Shown piece after piece: positions 10,776-20,031 of a stretch of DNA of 64,000 nt (its first letter is position 1; each line of letters starts with the position of its first letter). The stretch is from Bacillus mojavensis RO-H-1 = KCTC 3706 (GTDB lineage: Bacteria > Bacillota > Bacilli > Bacillales > Bacillaceae). Under the pieces are notes generated by a model. It made no database searches and had not been told where the DNA came from. It saw nothing but the letters and a program-made list of their open reading frames with translations. Both the position numbers and the translations under genes were made by a program. The stretch spans positions 496,001 to 560,000 of the forward strand of contig NZ_JH600279.1 of NCBI RefSeq assembly GCF_000245335.1. The letters run 5' to 3'.

Positions 10776-12797
10776 TTAACCTTCTTTCAGCTCCATTAAT
10801 TTCCAAGAGAAATTACCTTTCACTGTTGTATAGGGTTCTATGCAATAACCAAGATCCGTCATAACATGATTCCTGTCAAACTTTATTTCTTCACTCGAGA
10901 CCCTGCGCATGATTTTTATATGATTAGTTCCAATAAAACGAATATAAAAATCAATGACCTGGGTTTTATTAGCTGCTATTTTTTCAATATTAATATCTTT
11001 TTTCAGGTCAATTCTAAAATGACTGTCATTTAGTAAGGGAATATTAATCATCTCAGCCTTGTTCTTTCTGTCCAAGCCCACTAAGCTTATTTGTTTAACT
11101 AAGTCTTCCTGGACGTAAAGGTCAAGTTTAAGTTCAACCTCATCCTGATCCTTAGTATATGAACTGATTGGCAGCTCTTTTTTCCCTATCTTTTTAGAGA
11201 GCATTGCTTTTTCTTCACGAACCTCAATCATTCGGGTCAATGCATAACCCCAATTTCCAATATAGTTGGATCTAGAATATTTCTCAGCCATTTTAAAAGC
11301 TTGTTCTGAGAATTTTTGATGAGTTTTTTCATCTCTCATTAAAGAGATGATGCCCTCAGCCAGTTTTTCTATATTATACTGCTCAATGACATATCCATTA
11401 ACCCCGTCACTTACAAGACTCCTTGCTCCATAATCATAATCATACGTTACAACAGGACACCCATTGCTTAGTGCCTCCATATTTGAGAGGCCGAATCCTT
11501 CAAAGTGGGAGGTTGATATCGTAAGCCACGCTTTCTGAAACTCCAAATCCGGATTATTTGTATAACCTTTCAAAAAGACGTTATTCTGAAGTTTATGCTC
11601 TTCAATCTCTTTTTTTATTTTTTCGAAATCTTCACCAGATCCGAATATATCTAGTTTAGCTTCGGGAATTTCTTTCACTACTAAGCCAAAAGCTTTTACT
11701 GCATGTGTTAGATTCTTCATTGATGCGAGTCTTGAAATAATGACAGCTTTGTATTTTTCACTCGGCACATTCAATACATTAGGATTAAGCGGCTTATCGA
11801 TTGTATGCGGAGTAAAGAAAAACGTCTCTTGATCTCCTGAGATTAATCTGAAATCGTCTATTTGTTCTTCCGTTATAAAAAAGATAGCATCCAGATTATA
11901 CATTTGACTGAATACTTCTTTGTAACGGCCTTTGATTTGGTATTTATTATCGCCATAATGTTTATTATGAATAATAGCTCCATAATAGGTAGAAGGTGAT
12001 TTCTTCACTTTGAAAACATGTTTATCCTGAGGCCGGCTATCAACTAGGAATAGCTTCGGTACATCGTTTTCATTTTGTAAATAATCTATCCAAAATTGAC
12101 GCAGTTCCGATTCGTCTTTAACTTTTTTTTCGCCCTCTAAAGAATACCAAGTGAAATGTGAGAATTGAATATCCTTCTCTTCACTGTTCCATACATAGTG
12201 CTTGTCTAAATAAACTTGATTTTTATCATTAATATATTCCTGCAAAAACATCTTATTTAATTGCACATCATAATGAGTTACAAGTGCTAGACCGCCGTTT
12301 TTTGTATATTCTTCTCGCTTTAAAAGCTGACTTTTATCATTCCAATAATCAACATAACGGATTGTCTTTCCGTCAGCAAAATAAGTTACGGAAATTTCAC
12401 TGTTTCTTTTGCCAAATAGCTTTGATACAGTTTTGGCGAATTTCCCCATACCAACTTGCTTTTTTATCTGTTCAAGCCCTAATTTTTCATCATAGGACCT
12501 TTTCACATTTGTTTTCACACTTAAAAAATCATCATATAAATTAATAACACTAGTATATTCTTCATCGATCTTACCGTTTTTATACAATTCCTGCTTTTTA
12601 GAAGCCAATTCAAGATCAAAGCGAAATGTTAAAAAAAATGTTTTTCTGTTACATTCTTCTCCAAATAATTTTGAACGCAATAACAGTGACTTTGTCAGAC
12701 CGCCATAATTACTCGGCAGGCCACCAGAGATAAAATAATAATTCATGTCAGGTATTTTTTGTTTTATATTAAATTCACTCACCGCATGTAAAGACAT
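10776..12797 (-). CDS. tagE: Poly(glycerol phosphate) alpha-glucosyltransferase TagE
   Basis: TagE decorates the glycerol-phosphate chain with alpha-glucose from UDP-glucose in the cytoplasm. The 673 residues, the same length as I remember in 168, have a GT4-type glycosyltransferase domain in the middle. It includes VIISRLASMKN, KGYTNN and the EGFGLSNMEALSNGCPVV region holding the paired glutamates of the family. The last 110 residues are a separate beta-rich domain ending in EPYTTVKGNFSW. This domain resembles modules in TagF and in the protein at 2520-3713. The start has an AAGGGAG ribosome site. A strong hairpin lies between tagD and this gene. Glucosylated teichoic acid is also a known phage receptor. 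Confidence 0.96.
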   Translation of the reverse strand: MSLHAVSEFNIKQKIPDMNYYFISGGLPSNYGGLTKSLLLRSKLFGEECNRKTFFLTFRFDLELASKKQELYKNGKIDEEYTSVINLYDDFLSVKTNVKRSYDEKLGLEQIKKQVGMGKFAKTVSKLFGKRNSEISVTYFADGKTIRYVDYWNDKSQLLKREEYTKNGGLALVTHYDVQLNKMFLQEYINDKNQVYLDKHYVWNSEEKDIQFSHFTWYSLEGEKKVKDESELRQFWIDYLQNENDVPKLFLVDSRPQDKHVFKVKKSPSTYYGAIIHNKHYGDNKYQIKGRYKEVFSQMYNLDAIFFITEEQIDDFRLISGDQETFFFTPHTIDKPLNPNVLNVPSEKYKAVIISRLASMKNLTHAVKAFGLVVKEIPEAKLDIFGSGEDFEKIKKEIEEHKLQNNVFLKGYTNNPDLEFQKAWLTISTSHFEGFGLSNMEALSNGCPVVTYDYDYGARSLVSDGVNGYVIEQYNIEKLAEGIISLMRDEKTHQKFSEQAFKMAEKYSRSNYIGNWGYALTRMIEVREEKAMLSKKIGKKELPISSYTKDQDEVELKLDLYVQEDLVKQISLVGLDRKNKAEMINIPLLNDSHFRIDLKKDINIEKIAANKTQVIDFYIRFIGTNHIKIMRRVSSEEIKFDRNHVMTDLGYCIEPYTTVKGNFSWKLMELKEG

Positions 12798-12885
12798 TTC
12801 TTACTCCCTTCGGCTCCTAGAATGTATGTTCATTGGAATTGATATCTTTTCCGGATACATTTGTATAAAAATCAATGTAAGCATC

Positions 12886-12920
12886 AAAAAGTACTTCTTA
12901 TTTCAATAAGAAGTACTTTT
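12886..12920 (-). terminator. Hairpin between tagD and tagE (terminator or attenuator)
   Basis: A perfect 16-bp inverted repeat (AAAAAGTACTTCTTAT and its complement) with a four-base loop lies 34 bp after the tagD stop and about 90 bp before tagE. T runs on both strands make it a good intrinsic terminator. Since tagE and tagF follow on the same strand, it may reduce rather than abolish their expression. Confidence 0.75.
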
Positions 12921-12954
12921 TTAGATATTAAGCCAATGATATCAGGATCCCAAA

Positions 12955-13344
12955 TTATATACCAGCAATTTCCTCTTTAATCTTTGTTGTAGAGATGCCT
13001 TCAGTTCGAGGAAGGTAGATAACCTCACACTGATCTTTAAGGAAGTCGAATTTACCTTCCCAGTCATCCCCCATAACAAAAACATCTATATTATGATCAA
13101 TAATATCCTGCTTTTTTTGTTCCCAGCTTTTTTCAGGAATCACTTCATCAACATACCGAATAGTTTCTAAAATTAATTTACGGTGCTCGTAGCTATGATA
13201 AGCCTTTTTTTGCTTTTGTAAGTTAAATTCATCCGTTGAAATAGCAACAACCAAATAATCACCAAGTTGCTTTGCACGCTCAAGCAATTTAATATGACCC
13301 CAATGCAATAAATCAAAAGTTCCGTAAGTGATGACTTTCTTCAT
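12955..13344 (-). CDS. tagD: Glycerol-3-phosphate cytidylyltransferase TagD
   Basis: TagD makes CDP-glycerol from CTP and glycerol-3-phosphate, the precursor used by TagB and TagF. The 129-residue length equals the characterised B. subtilis enzyme. The N-terminus YGTFDLLHWGHIKLL contains the HXGH nucleotide-binding motif of the cytidylyltransferase family, and the C-terminus has the second conserved motif (RTEGISTTKI). An AAGGAGAGT ribosome site precedes the ATG. It is transcribed divergently from tagA. A decayed relative lies at 4588-4973. Confidence 0.98.
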   Translation of the reverse strand: MKKVITYGTFDLLHWGHIKLLERAKQLGDYLVVAISTDEFNLQKQKKAYHSYEHRKLILETIRYVDEVIPEKSWEQKKQDIIDHNIDVFVMGDDWEGKFDFLKDQCEVIYLPRTEGISTTKIKEEIAGI

Positions 13345-13486
13345 TTAGAGAAACTCTCCTTCCTAATGTTAAAGAACACTATTAAAAACACTACCGTCGT
13401 TAGCGATTGAATTCTAAATACCCTGCAACACTTTTGTTTACATTCCTTATATCGACATATTTCTCGTATGTCTTCACTGATCACTA

Positions 13487-13515
13487 ATTATAGCATACAG
13501 CCCACAAAAGGTTAA
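13487..13515 (-). promoter_or_regulatory. tagD promoter, sigma-A type
   Basis: On the minus strand TTAACC (13515-13510) and a perfect TATAAT (13492-13487) are 17 bp apart, with TG one base upstream of the -10 (extended -10). The leader would be about 135 nt. The element TTTACA at 13437-13442 downstream could be part of a PhoP site. Confidence 0.7.
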
Positions 13516-13633
13516 GTACTCATGCAGAGAAAAAGGATCCAAAATATGTAAACAAACTAAAACTGCTTTGCTAGCAAGGATTATCGTTCATCCGTTCATC
13601 CAATTGTAAAAAAGGAAACATATTTAAATTTAA

Positions 13634-13674
13634 TGTAAAGATAATGTTAAGCCCTTGTTCGGGTTTTATGTTAA
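13634..13674 (-). promoter_or_regulatory. Candidate PhoP boxes upstream of tagA
   Basis: Read on the minus strand, TTAACA (13674-13669), TTAACA (13650-13645) and TTTACA (13639-13634) match the PhoP hexamer TT(A/T/C)ACA. The last two are 11 bp apart, the family's usual helical repeat, and the first is 24 bp away. The A/T-rich block TTAAAATATA beside them may be the tagA -10 region. Confidence 0.5.
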
Positions 13675-13758
13675 AATATACGGTAGGTTATTTTGTTTTT
13701 TTATCTCTTCGGATTTTAACTATATAAGTAAATTTATTAAGGGAAGGAGGATCCGGAC

Positions 13759-14529
13759 ATGCAAACTGAAACTATTCATCATATTCCTTATGTAAACAGC
13801 GACCTTACATCCTTTATGAATTACCTTGAACAACATTATATTGATCAAGAAATCGGCGCTTTTATTTCTACGGTTAATCCTGAAATAGGATATGCGGCTA
13901 TTAAAGATAGAGATTACTTTAATGTATTGTCCTCTTCAAACTTTATTTTGCCTGATGGCATTGGAGTAGTCATGATGTCCCGATTGACTAACAGCAGACT
14001 TCAATCCCGAATCGCAGGATTCGACGTGTTTAAAGAGTTGCTCGGCATTGCTAACAAAAAGAAAAAACGTATATTTCTATACGGTGCGAAGAAAGATGTT
14101 ATAGAGAATGTCGTATCCAAAATTTCTGCTGAATATCCAAATATACAAATCACGGGCTATTCAGATGGATATGTCCAAGATAGAAGCAAAGTAGCAAAAC
14201 AAATTGCAAGTGCAAAGCCAGATATGGTATTCGTAGCATTAGGATACCCTCACCAGGAAAAGTTCATTCATAACTACAGACATTTATTCCCTCAGGCTGT
14301 TTCAATAGGACTCGGCGGAAGTTTTGATGTGTTTAGTGGCAATGTCAAACGGGCTCCTTCCTGGATGATTCGTTTGAATTTGGAATGGTTTTATCGTTTA
14401 GTGACAAATCCATGGCGCTGGAAAAGAATGCTCAGCATTCCAAAATACGCTTTAGCTGTGTTAAAGGAAGAAAAAACCGGAAAGCCTTTTTATCCGAAAC
14501 CTGAAAAAGATCATACAAAACAGTTATAA
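13759..14529 (+). CDS. tagA: N-acetylmannosaminyltransferase TagA
   Basis: TagA adds ManNAc from UDP-ManNAc to undecaprenyl-PP-GlcNAc, completing the disaccharide on which teichoic acid is built. The 256-residue length agrees with 168. The WecG/TagA/CpsF (GT26) family pattern is clear: ISTVNPEIGYAA, LPDGIGVVM, FLYGAKKD and VALGYPHQEKF, GLGGSFDVFSG, then RAPSWMIRLNLEWFYRLV near the C-terminus. An AAGGAGG ribosome site lies 8 bp before the ATG. It is followed by tagB after 31 bp and faces away from tagD, with shared control region. Confidence 0.98.
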   Translation: MQTETIHHIPYVNSDLTSFMNYLEQHYIDQEIGAFISTVNPEIGYAAIKDRDYFNVLSSSNFILPDGIGVVMMSRLTNSRLQSRIAGFDVFKELLGIANKKKKRIFLYGAKKDVIENVVSKISAEYPNIQITGYSDGYVQDRSKVAKQIASAKPDMVFVALGYPHQEKFIHNYRHLFPQAVSIGLGGSFDVFSGNVKRAPSWMIRLNLEWFYRLVTNPWRWKRMLSIPKYALAVLKEEKTGKPFYPKPEKDHTKQL

Positions 14530-14560
14530 TGAAAATATATAAACAAGTGGATTGATAAAA

Positions 14561-15703
14561 ATGAAAATAAGATCATTATTGGCGAATTGCTATTTGTATT
14601 TGTTATCAGCAATCGCCTTTTTTCTGCAATGGGTTAAACCTAGGAATACTGTAACACTTCTTATCTCGTTTGAAGCAAACGCAAAAGCGATATTGGAGGA
14701 ATATGAACGAAAACAGTACCCATTTACGTTAAACATTTTGTATACACAGCAGGCATCCTCTATAGCTGAGAGATTTTCTCATATCCAAACATATTCTTTA
14801 AAAGAAAAAAGTCCTATTCATCTTTTTAGAGCCGTTTATCTCATGTTTAGCAGTAAAGTCGTTCTTACAGATAATTATTTCTTGTTAACAAGTGTGCTAA
14901 ATAAACGGCCTCAAACGAAGTGTATCCAAGTCTGGCACGCAAACGGCTCTTTAAAAAAATTTGGTTTAGAGGATATAACAAACCTGCAACGAACACAAAC
15001 TGATTTGAAAAGGTTCAAAAAGGTATACAGGTCTTTTGATTATATAACCGTTGGCTCTGAAGAAATGGCAGATATCTTTAAGAAATCTTTTGGGGTAAAG
15101 GATCATCAATTATTAAGAACAGGCGTGCCTTTAACTGATCCATATTACACTGATAGCAAAAACAAGGCTGCTGATTTCCAAAAAAACAAAAAGAAAATTA
15201 TTCTCTACGCACCGACTTTTAGGGATTATGATATGAATACAATACAATTGCCTTTAACCGAAGAGCAACTCATTCATGAGTTAAACGGAGAATATGTTTT
15301 ATTCGTTAAACTGCATCCCGCAGTTCAAAACAATATAGCCTTTACCTCTTCTAGTCATTATATTAAAAATGTTTCAGACTACTCTCTGTATGATTTACTC
15401 ATAACGGCAGACATATTAATCACTGACTACTCTTCGGTTCCATTTGAATATTCTATTTTAAATAAGCCGATTCTTTTCTACACATATGATCTTAAGAAAT
15501 ATAATGAAGAACGTGGGTTGATTGATAATTATCTTTCAGTCATACCGGGAAGAGCCTGTTATGACAGTCAGTCATTGATGCATGAAATCCTCAGAGCTTC
15601 CTTTAATATTCCCGCAATTAAAGATTTTTCAGCAAAGTGGAATATGTATTCTAGAGGTAATTCCAGTAAGAATCTATTACAATTTATAAAAGATCAAATA
15701 TAA
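14561..15703 (+). CDS. tagB: Teichoic acid glycerol-phosphate primase TagB
   Basis: TagB transfers the first glycerol phosphate from CDP-glycerol onto the ManNAc-GlcNAc lipid, priming the chain for TagF. The 380-residue protein starts with a hydrophobic segment (LLANCYLYLLSAIAFFLQW) and carries the transferase family motifs QVWHANGSLKKFGL, LYAPTFRDYDM and LITDYSSVPFEY. I chose the ATG at 14561 because the upstream TTG at 14552 leaves almost no space after the AAGTGG ribosome site. TagB differs more from the 168 sequence I remember than its neighbours do. A terminator follows. Confidence 0.96.
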   Translation: MKIRSLLANCYLYLLSAIAFFLQWVKPRNTVTLLISFEANAKAILEEYERKQYPFTLNILYTQQASSIAERFSHIQTYSLKEKSPIHLFRAVYLMFSSKVVLTDNYFLLTSVLNKRPQTKCIQVWHANGSLKKFGLEDITNLQRTQTDLKRFKKVYRSFDYITVGSEEMADIFKKSFGVKDHQLLRTGVPLTDPYYTDSKNKAADFQKNKKKIILYAPTFRDYDMNTIQLPLTEEQLIHELNGEYVLFVKLHPAVQNNIAFTSSSHYIKNVSDYSLYDLLITADILITDYSSVPFEYSILNKPILFYTYDLKKYNEERGLIDNYLSVIPGRACYDSQSLMHEILRASFNIPAIKDFSAKWNMYSRGNSSKNLLQFIKDQI

Positions 15704-15714
15704 TACATTTGTTT

Positions 15715-15750
15715 AACACTTGTTCAAAAGCAGAACAAGTGTTCTTTTTT
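15715..15750 (+). terminator. Terminator of tagAB
   Basis: AACACTTGTTC (15715-15725) pairs with GAACAAGTGTT (15733-15743) over a seven-base loop, followed by a T run. Confidence 0.88.
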
Positions 15751-15753
15751 CTC

Positions 15754-15784
15754 TTGACTACCGAACATATGTTTGCTTTAATAT
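15754..15784 (+). promoter_or_regulatory. tagC (dinC) promoter with LexA box
   Basis: TTGACT (15754-15759) and TTTAAT (15777-15782) are spaced by 17 bp. Between them lies CGAACATATGTTTG (15762-15775), one base off the palindromic SOS box CGAACN4GTTCG of Bacillus LexA (DinR). The operator covers the spacer, so LexA would block RNA polymerase. In 168 this gene is known as the DNA-damage-inducible dinC. Confidence 0.9.
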
Positions 15785-15829
15785 ACATAGTTGCTTCTGG
15801 CAGCAAAAATTGATAGAGGTGATGAACAT

Positions 15830-17152
15830 ATGGCCCAAAAAGACCTGTTTAATTTCACAAAAATAACTCCAAAATTATTTACTGAACTTCGGGTTGCTGA
15901 CAAAACAGTCCTTCAATCATTTAATTTCGACGAAAAAAACCACCAAATTTATACAACACAAGTGGCAACCGGGATGGGAGGCGGTAGCCCTCAAAGTTAT
16001 CGGATAACCCGTCTTTCTTTTGAAGGATTGCAATTGGACAGCATGCTATTGAAACATGGAGGACACGGCACAAATATCGGGATTGAAAACCGAAACGGCA
16101 CCATTTATATCTGGTCACTATACGATAGACCAAATGAAACAGATAAAAGTGATTTAGTTTGTTTTCCATATAAAGCTGGCGCTACTTTAGACGAAAAATC
16201 CAAGGAACTTCAGCGCTTCTCTAATCTCCCTTTAAATCATAGAGTTACACCTTCACTTGATATGAAGAATAGACAGCTGGCACTCAGACAATATGATACA
16301 CTCAAAAATAAACAATGGGTTACAGTCTTTAACCTGGATGATGCAATTGCAAATAAAAATAACCCTCTATATACGATAAACATTCCTGAAGAACTTCATT
16401 ACTTACAAGGGTTCTTTTTAGATGACGGCTATTTATATTGGTATACAGGAGATACTAACAGCAAAACGTATCCCAACCTCATTACTGTGTTCAATACTTC
16501 CGGTAAGATTTTGTTACAGAAAGAAATTTCTGTTGGCAGTGACCTTTCTTATCGATATGAAAATAATTTCCGTGAACCTGAAGGGATTTGCATGTACACT
16601 AATCCCGAAACTGGAGCAAAATCTCTGATGGTGGGAATCACCAGCGGTAAAGAAGGCAATAGAATAAGCAGAATTTATGCGTACCACTCTTATGAAAATT
16701 TCATGAATCATGTGCCTATCATTCGGACTCCTTTATTAAAAACTGTCGGTCATCAAGAGAAATCACCAGAGAGATTCCAACCTTTTATTCAAACATTCAT
16801 ATTAGAATATAATGCCCAAAATAAAAAATGGGCGGTTCCAGCTTCAGGTTATTTACCATCATACACATCAAATTTAGTCAAAAACTTAACTATCAACTCA
16901 GAGGGAAACCTCCAAGTTAGTTTAAATGAACGCTATATCAGTTTACTCCATCAATCAATAGAGGGAGATTTTCGTTTAAAACAGAAGGATATCCGCATGG
17001 GATCTTGGTATTTTGCCGGCGGTGAAAAATCAAATGTTCTTGAGATAGGTTTTATCAAAGGAAACACAAAAATCAGACCTGATGATGCTGCCATTCCAAA
17101 TGGTTCAAGAATGAGCGTATTTATGATTGTTGCTGACAAGATTGAAGTATGA
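15830..17152 (+). CDS. tagC: TagC/DinC, SOS-regulated teichoic-acid-locus protein, possible phage-type beta-propeller
   Basis: The 440-residue product has no signal peptide or membrane segment. Its fold is likely all-beta; the spacing of aromatic and glycine positions (for example GGGSPQSYRITRLSF, HGGHGTNIGIEN) fits a propeller-like or phage tail/minor structural protein. I chose ATG 15830 because GAGGTGAT lies six bases before it; the upstream TTG at 15791 has no ribosome site. The name tagC comes from its place; a role in teichoic acid synthesis has not been shown to my knowledge, and the gene is controlled by LexA. A teichoic-acid-binding or degrading protein of phage origin is one possible reading. 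Confidence 0.9.
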   Translation: MAQKDLFNFTKITPKLFTELRVADKTVLQSFNFDEKNHQIYTTQVATGMGGGSPQSYRITRLSFEGLQLDSMLLKHGGHGTNIGIENRNGTIYIWSLYDRPNETDKSDLVCFPYKAGATLDEKSKELQRFSNLPLNHRVTPSLDMKNRQLALRQYDTLKNKQWVTVFNLDDAIANKNNPLYTINIPEELHYLQGFFLDDGYLYWYTGDTNSKTYPNLITVFNTSGKILLQKEISVGSDLSYRYENNFREPEGICMYTNPETGAKSLMVGITSGKEGNRISRIYAYHSYENFMNHVPIIRTPLLKTVGHQEKSPERFQPFIQTFILEYNAQNKKWAVPASGYLPSYTSNLVKNLTINSEGNLQVSLNERYISLLHQSIEGDFRLKQKDIRMGSWYFAGGEKSNVLEIGFIKGNTKIRPDDAAIPNGSRMSVFMIVADKIEV

Positions 17153-17159
17153 AATTAAG

Positions 17160-17196
17160 AATAGGCTGAAGCATACAGAGCTTCAGCCTATTTTTT
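17160..17196 (+). terminator. Terminator of tagC
   Basis: AATAGGCTGAAGC pairs with GCTTCAGCCTATT around a seven-base loop, followed by TTTT. It also faces the end of lytD. Confidence 0.9.
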
Positions 17197-17256
17197 AAAA
17201 AGTAAAAAGATAACAAATAGAGATTGCATAACGAATCATAAGTTTTTCAGTTGCTA

Positions 17257-19899
17257 TTATTGATACTCCGGAACATCATAATACAGCGTGTATCCATCCA
17301 GCAATGAATACAGGCTGTACATGCGGTTTACTTGTTTGTATGCCCAGCCGATGTCTGTTGCGTATTGGTGTGCAGCTGTGGCTGACCATCTCATCTTGTA
17401 TAGCGTATCTTGATTGTAGGCTGTGTTATGAATGTAGGATGTGCCTATGAATTTGGCGCCCCCGATAATGGCGGCTTCTGGAGTGAACCAGCCTTGCTCG
17501 TATGCGTATTTGGCGCCGTAGTAGTTCGGGTTGCTATCGTATGCGCCGATTCCGTACATGTTATAAACGGTTTTTCCGTTATAGGTTAAACCATTGGCCA
17601 GTACGGACGTTCCGTTGCCTGTTTCAAGGAGAGCGTGTGAGATTAAATATAGCTCGTTGATGCTGTACTTATTTGCGGCATCGATAAATGCCTTTGCTTT
17701 CCCTGTCAGGATGCCTTTGCCCGCAAGCACTTTCTGATTGACCTCGGCAACGCTGAGGCCGGCTGTCTGTGACAGCTTAAGAAATTGGAAGTAGTATTTG
17801 CTGTCCATGGAAAAGTTGTTTGGGTCAACGTATTGTCCTACTTCATCACTGCTAGCGTTTCTCCACCCCATATTGATTTTAGCCCAGCCGTTTGTCTGGC
17901 CGATGATTCTCACTTTATCACCTTTTTTTAATTGGCCGATGACGTTCGTCGGACTGACTGCCGGTGTTGACCGGATGTTAAGGACATCAGCTGTGACCGT
18001 TGAGGTTGCAGTATTGATATATGTGAGTGATACGTAAGCTGCACCGTCGGTTTGCGGGCTGACTTTCATTTGTTTTTGAACCATATCACGAAGCGATAGA
18101 TTATAATTCGTTTTCATGATTTGCGGACCGTTTTTGATTTTTACAATGGATGATGTCCATCCATATAATTGCTTCAGCTTCGCTGATGCCGCTAAGGCTG
18201 CACTATTGCCTGTGAATTGCTCATTAAGGCTAATTTTATAAAGCGTGTTGCTTTTGGTTGTGTAGTTCGCGCTCAACTGTTGAGCTTTAAAATAGTTCAG
18301 TCCATTGTTCAATGCTGTTTTGCTGCTAAGCTGAGATGTCAGGATTTTGTATTGTGTATATGCTGTAGCGCCTGTTTTCGCGGCCGTGCCAGAGGCGTTA
18401 TTTTTTTTGAGAAAAGCAAGTACACGATCGATGTCCTCTTTGTTGATGATCGCCTCAGTGGTGATTTGATATTTACTTCCTGTTGTTTGACCCGTTTTTT
18501 TGCTTGCGGCTGAAATCTGATTCGATTTAAAAAACGTTATGGCTTCATTGACTTTTGCCGCTTCCAGCAGAGATTCAGTTGTAATTTTAAATGTGTTAGC
18601 AATTTGTTTTTTTACTGTTTTTGCTGTAGCACTCAGCTTATTTTTCTTTAAAACGTTCAAACCTTTTGTAACTTTTGTTTGGTCTGTTGTTTCTTCAGAA
18701 ATGAGCTGATATTGGTTTTCGGTTGTTTTTCCAGTCGCTTTTTTCGTTGCCTTTACTTTTTTCTGTGTAAAGAAGGCCGCAGCTTTGTTGGCCTTCTGCT
18801 CACCTAAAATCTGTGCAGTTGTAATTTGATAGGCAGATGACGTTGTCGTTTTTTTCACGGCAGATGATGTGTAATGCCATTTTTTCTTTTTGAAGAATGC
18901 ATTGACCTTTTGAAGCTGCTGCTTCGTCAAATTCTTCATGTTTACAGTATATGATGTGCTTTTGCCAACCTTTTGATAATATCCGGACACCCCAGTGTTT
19001 TTCTTGATTTGGCTGACGGCGTCCTTCACTGTATTCAGCCCTTTGAAATAAGCCGATTGGACATTGTATACGTCTGCTGTTGTTTTTTGATTAATTGACT
19101 TGTAGCTTCCCGTAATTCCGGTGCTTTGTTTCAGCTGCTGTAACAAAGTCTTTGCATTTGCTTCGCCTGATATAGGGGCTGTTGTAAACGTGTAATAGGC
19201 TTGGCCTTTCACTGTTTCTTTTAACGATGCCTTCAGTCCCGATTCTTTTTGGAATGCATTTTTAACTTGCGCAGCCTTGCTGTCTCCGATCATAGCGCCA
19301 GATTGAATGCTTGTCACAGATACTTCATGTGTGACAGGCTGGTACGTGCTTTTTATCCCCGTTTTCTTTGACAGGCCTTGGATAAGCTCCTTGACCTTTT
19401 TCTCATCTGCTATTTCCGAGGTAACCACGTTCATGTAAAACTGGGCTGTGCCGGACATCTTCACAGCGCCGGTGACACCTGTTTCCTGCTTAAGCTTGGC
19501 CAGCAGAATGTTTGCCTGTTTTTCACTTGATATTGCGCTGGACGTGACGGTCATATACGGCTGTTTGCTGCCGACTGGACTGGATGTGCCTGTAATGGCT
19601 GTCTGCTTTGTCAGTCCGCTCAGCAAAGTTTTAGCTTCTGCTTCGCTATGTATGCCTGTAGCGGTAATCTGGTAAGTTGCTGTTGTGCCTGAAGCCTGAT
19701 AAGAGGCATCCCAGCCTGTGTCTTTTTCCAGTTTGGCGGCAGCCTGAGAGGCTTGGCTTTCTGTACTGAATGTTTTTCCCGGCTCCACCTTATAAATCGA
19801 GTAGTCCGTATACGCTGCAGCCTGTGCTGAGCCGGTTATGGTAAAAAAGGCAAGGGACGCGGCGGACAGAAGCATCGGTGCAATTAATCTCTTTTTCAT
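17257..19899 (-). CDS. lytD: Endo-beta-N-acetylglucosaminidase LytD, major autolysin
   Basis: LytD cuts the glycan strands of peptidoglycan outside the cell during growth and motility. The 880 residues match the 168 length. A signal peptide (ending near AQAAA, residue 29) is followed by about ten related units of 50-60 residues, each with a pattern like ISSEKQANILLAKLKQETG, the SPOR-like cell-wall-binding repeats. An SH3 domain follows near residues 635-690 (ADVLNIRSTPAVSPTNVIG). The C-terminal glucosaminidase domain has the ISHALLETGNGTS motif with the likely catalytic glutamate. A sigma-D promoter lies upstream, and the tagC terminator lies downstream. Confidence 0.97.
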   Translation of the reverse strand: MKKRLIAPMLLSAASLAFFTITGSAQAAAYTDYSIYKVEPGKTFSTESQASQAAAKLEKDTGWDASYQASGTTATYQITATGIHSEAEAKTLLSGLTKQTAITGTSSPVGSKQPYMTVTSSAISSEKQANILLAKLKQETGVTGAVKMSGTAQFYMNVVTSEIADEKKVKELIQGLSKKTGIKSTYQPVTHEVSVTSIQSGAMIGDSKAAQVKNAFQKESGLKASLKETVKGQAYYTFTTAPISGEANAKTLLQQLKQSTGITGSYKSINQKTTADVYNVQSAYFKGLNTVKDAVSQIKKNTGVSGYYQKVGKSTSYTVNMKNLTKQQLQKVNAFFKKKKWHYTSSAVKKTTTSSAYQITTAQILGEQKANKAAAFFTQKKVKATKKATGKTTENQYQLISEETTDQTKVTKGLNVLKKNKLSATAKTVKKQIANTFKITTESLLEAAKVNEAITFFKSNQISAASKKTGQTTGSKYQITTEAIINKEDIDRVLAFLKKNNASGTAAKTGATAYTQYKILTSQLSSKTALNNGLNYFKAQQLSANYTTKSNTLYKISLNEQFTGNSAALAASAKLKQLYGWTSSIVKIKNGPQIMKTNYNLSLRDMVQKQMKVSPQTDGAAYVSLTYINTATSTVTADVLNIRSTPAVSPTNVIGQLKKGDKVRIIGQTNGWAKINMGWRNASSDEVGQYVDPNNFSMDSKYYFQFLKLSQTAGLSVAEVNQKVLAGKGILTGKAKAFIDAANKYSINELYLISHALLETGNGTSVLANGLTYNGKTVYNMYGIGAYDSNPNYYGAKYAYEQGWFTPEAAIIGGAKFIGTSYIHNTAYNQDTLYKMRWSATAAHQYATDIGWAYKQVNRMYSLYSLLDGYTLYYDVPEYQ

Positions 19900-19944
19900 T
19901 CCTTCTCCTCTTTCTTAATCAATGAGTATATAAAACTAGTTTAT

Positions 19945-19970
19945 TTATCGGCACGCGTATGCTCTATTTA
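19945..19970 (-). promoter_or_regulatory. Sigma-D promoter of lytD
   Basis: On the minus strand TAAA (19970-19967), a 14-bp spacer and GCCGATAA (19952-19945) match the sigma-D consensus TAAA-N14/16-GCCGATAT at all but one base. lytD is a known member of the sigma-D motility and autolysis regulon. Confidence 0.85.
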
Positions 19971-19995
19971 TAGGTCAATCCATTCCATTTTTGAA

Positions 19996-20031
19996 AAATA
20001 AAAAAACTTAATCTCAAAGTGAGATTAAGTT
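19996..20031 (-). terminator. Terminator of pmi
   Basis: AAACTTAATCTC and its complement form a 12-bp stem (about 20005-20031) with a T run on the minus strand. It begins at the pmi stop codon. Confidence 0.85.

Larger units (their letters stand above)
13345..13758. promoter_or_regulatory. Divergent tagD/tagA control region
   Basis: The 414-bp gap has no plausible gene. It holds the tagD promoter (13487-13515), likely PhoP boxes and the tagA ribosome site AAGGAGG (13744-13750). Part of it is very AT-rich. Established knowledge: in 168 the divergent tag promoters are repressed by phosphorylated PhoP during phosphate starvation. Confidence 0.6.
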
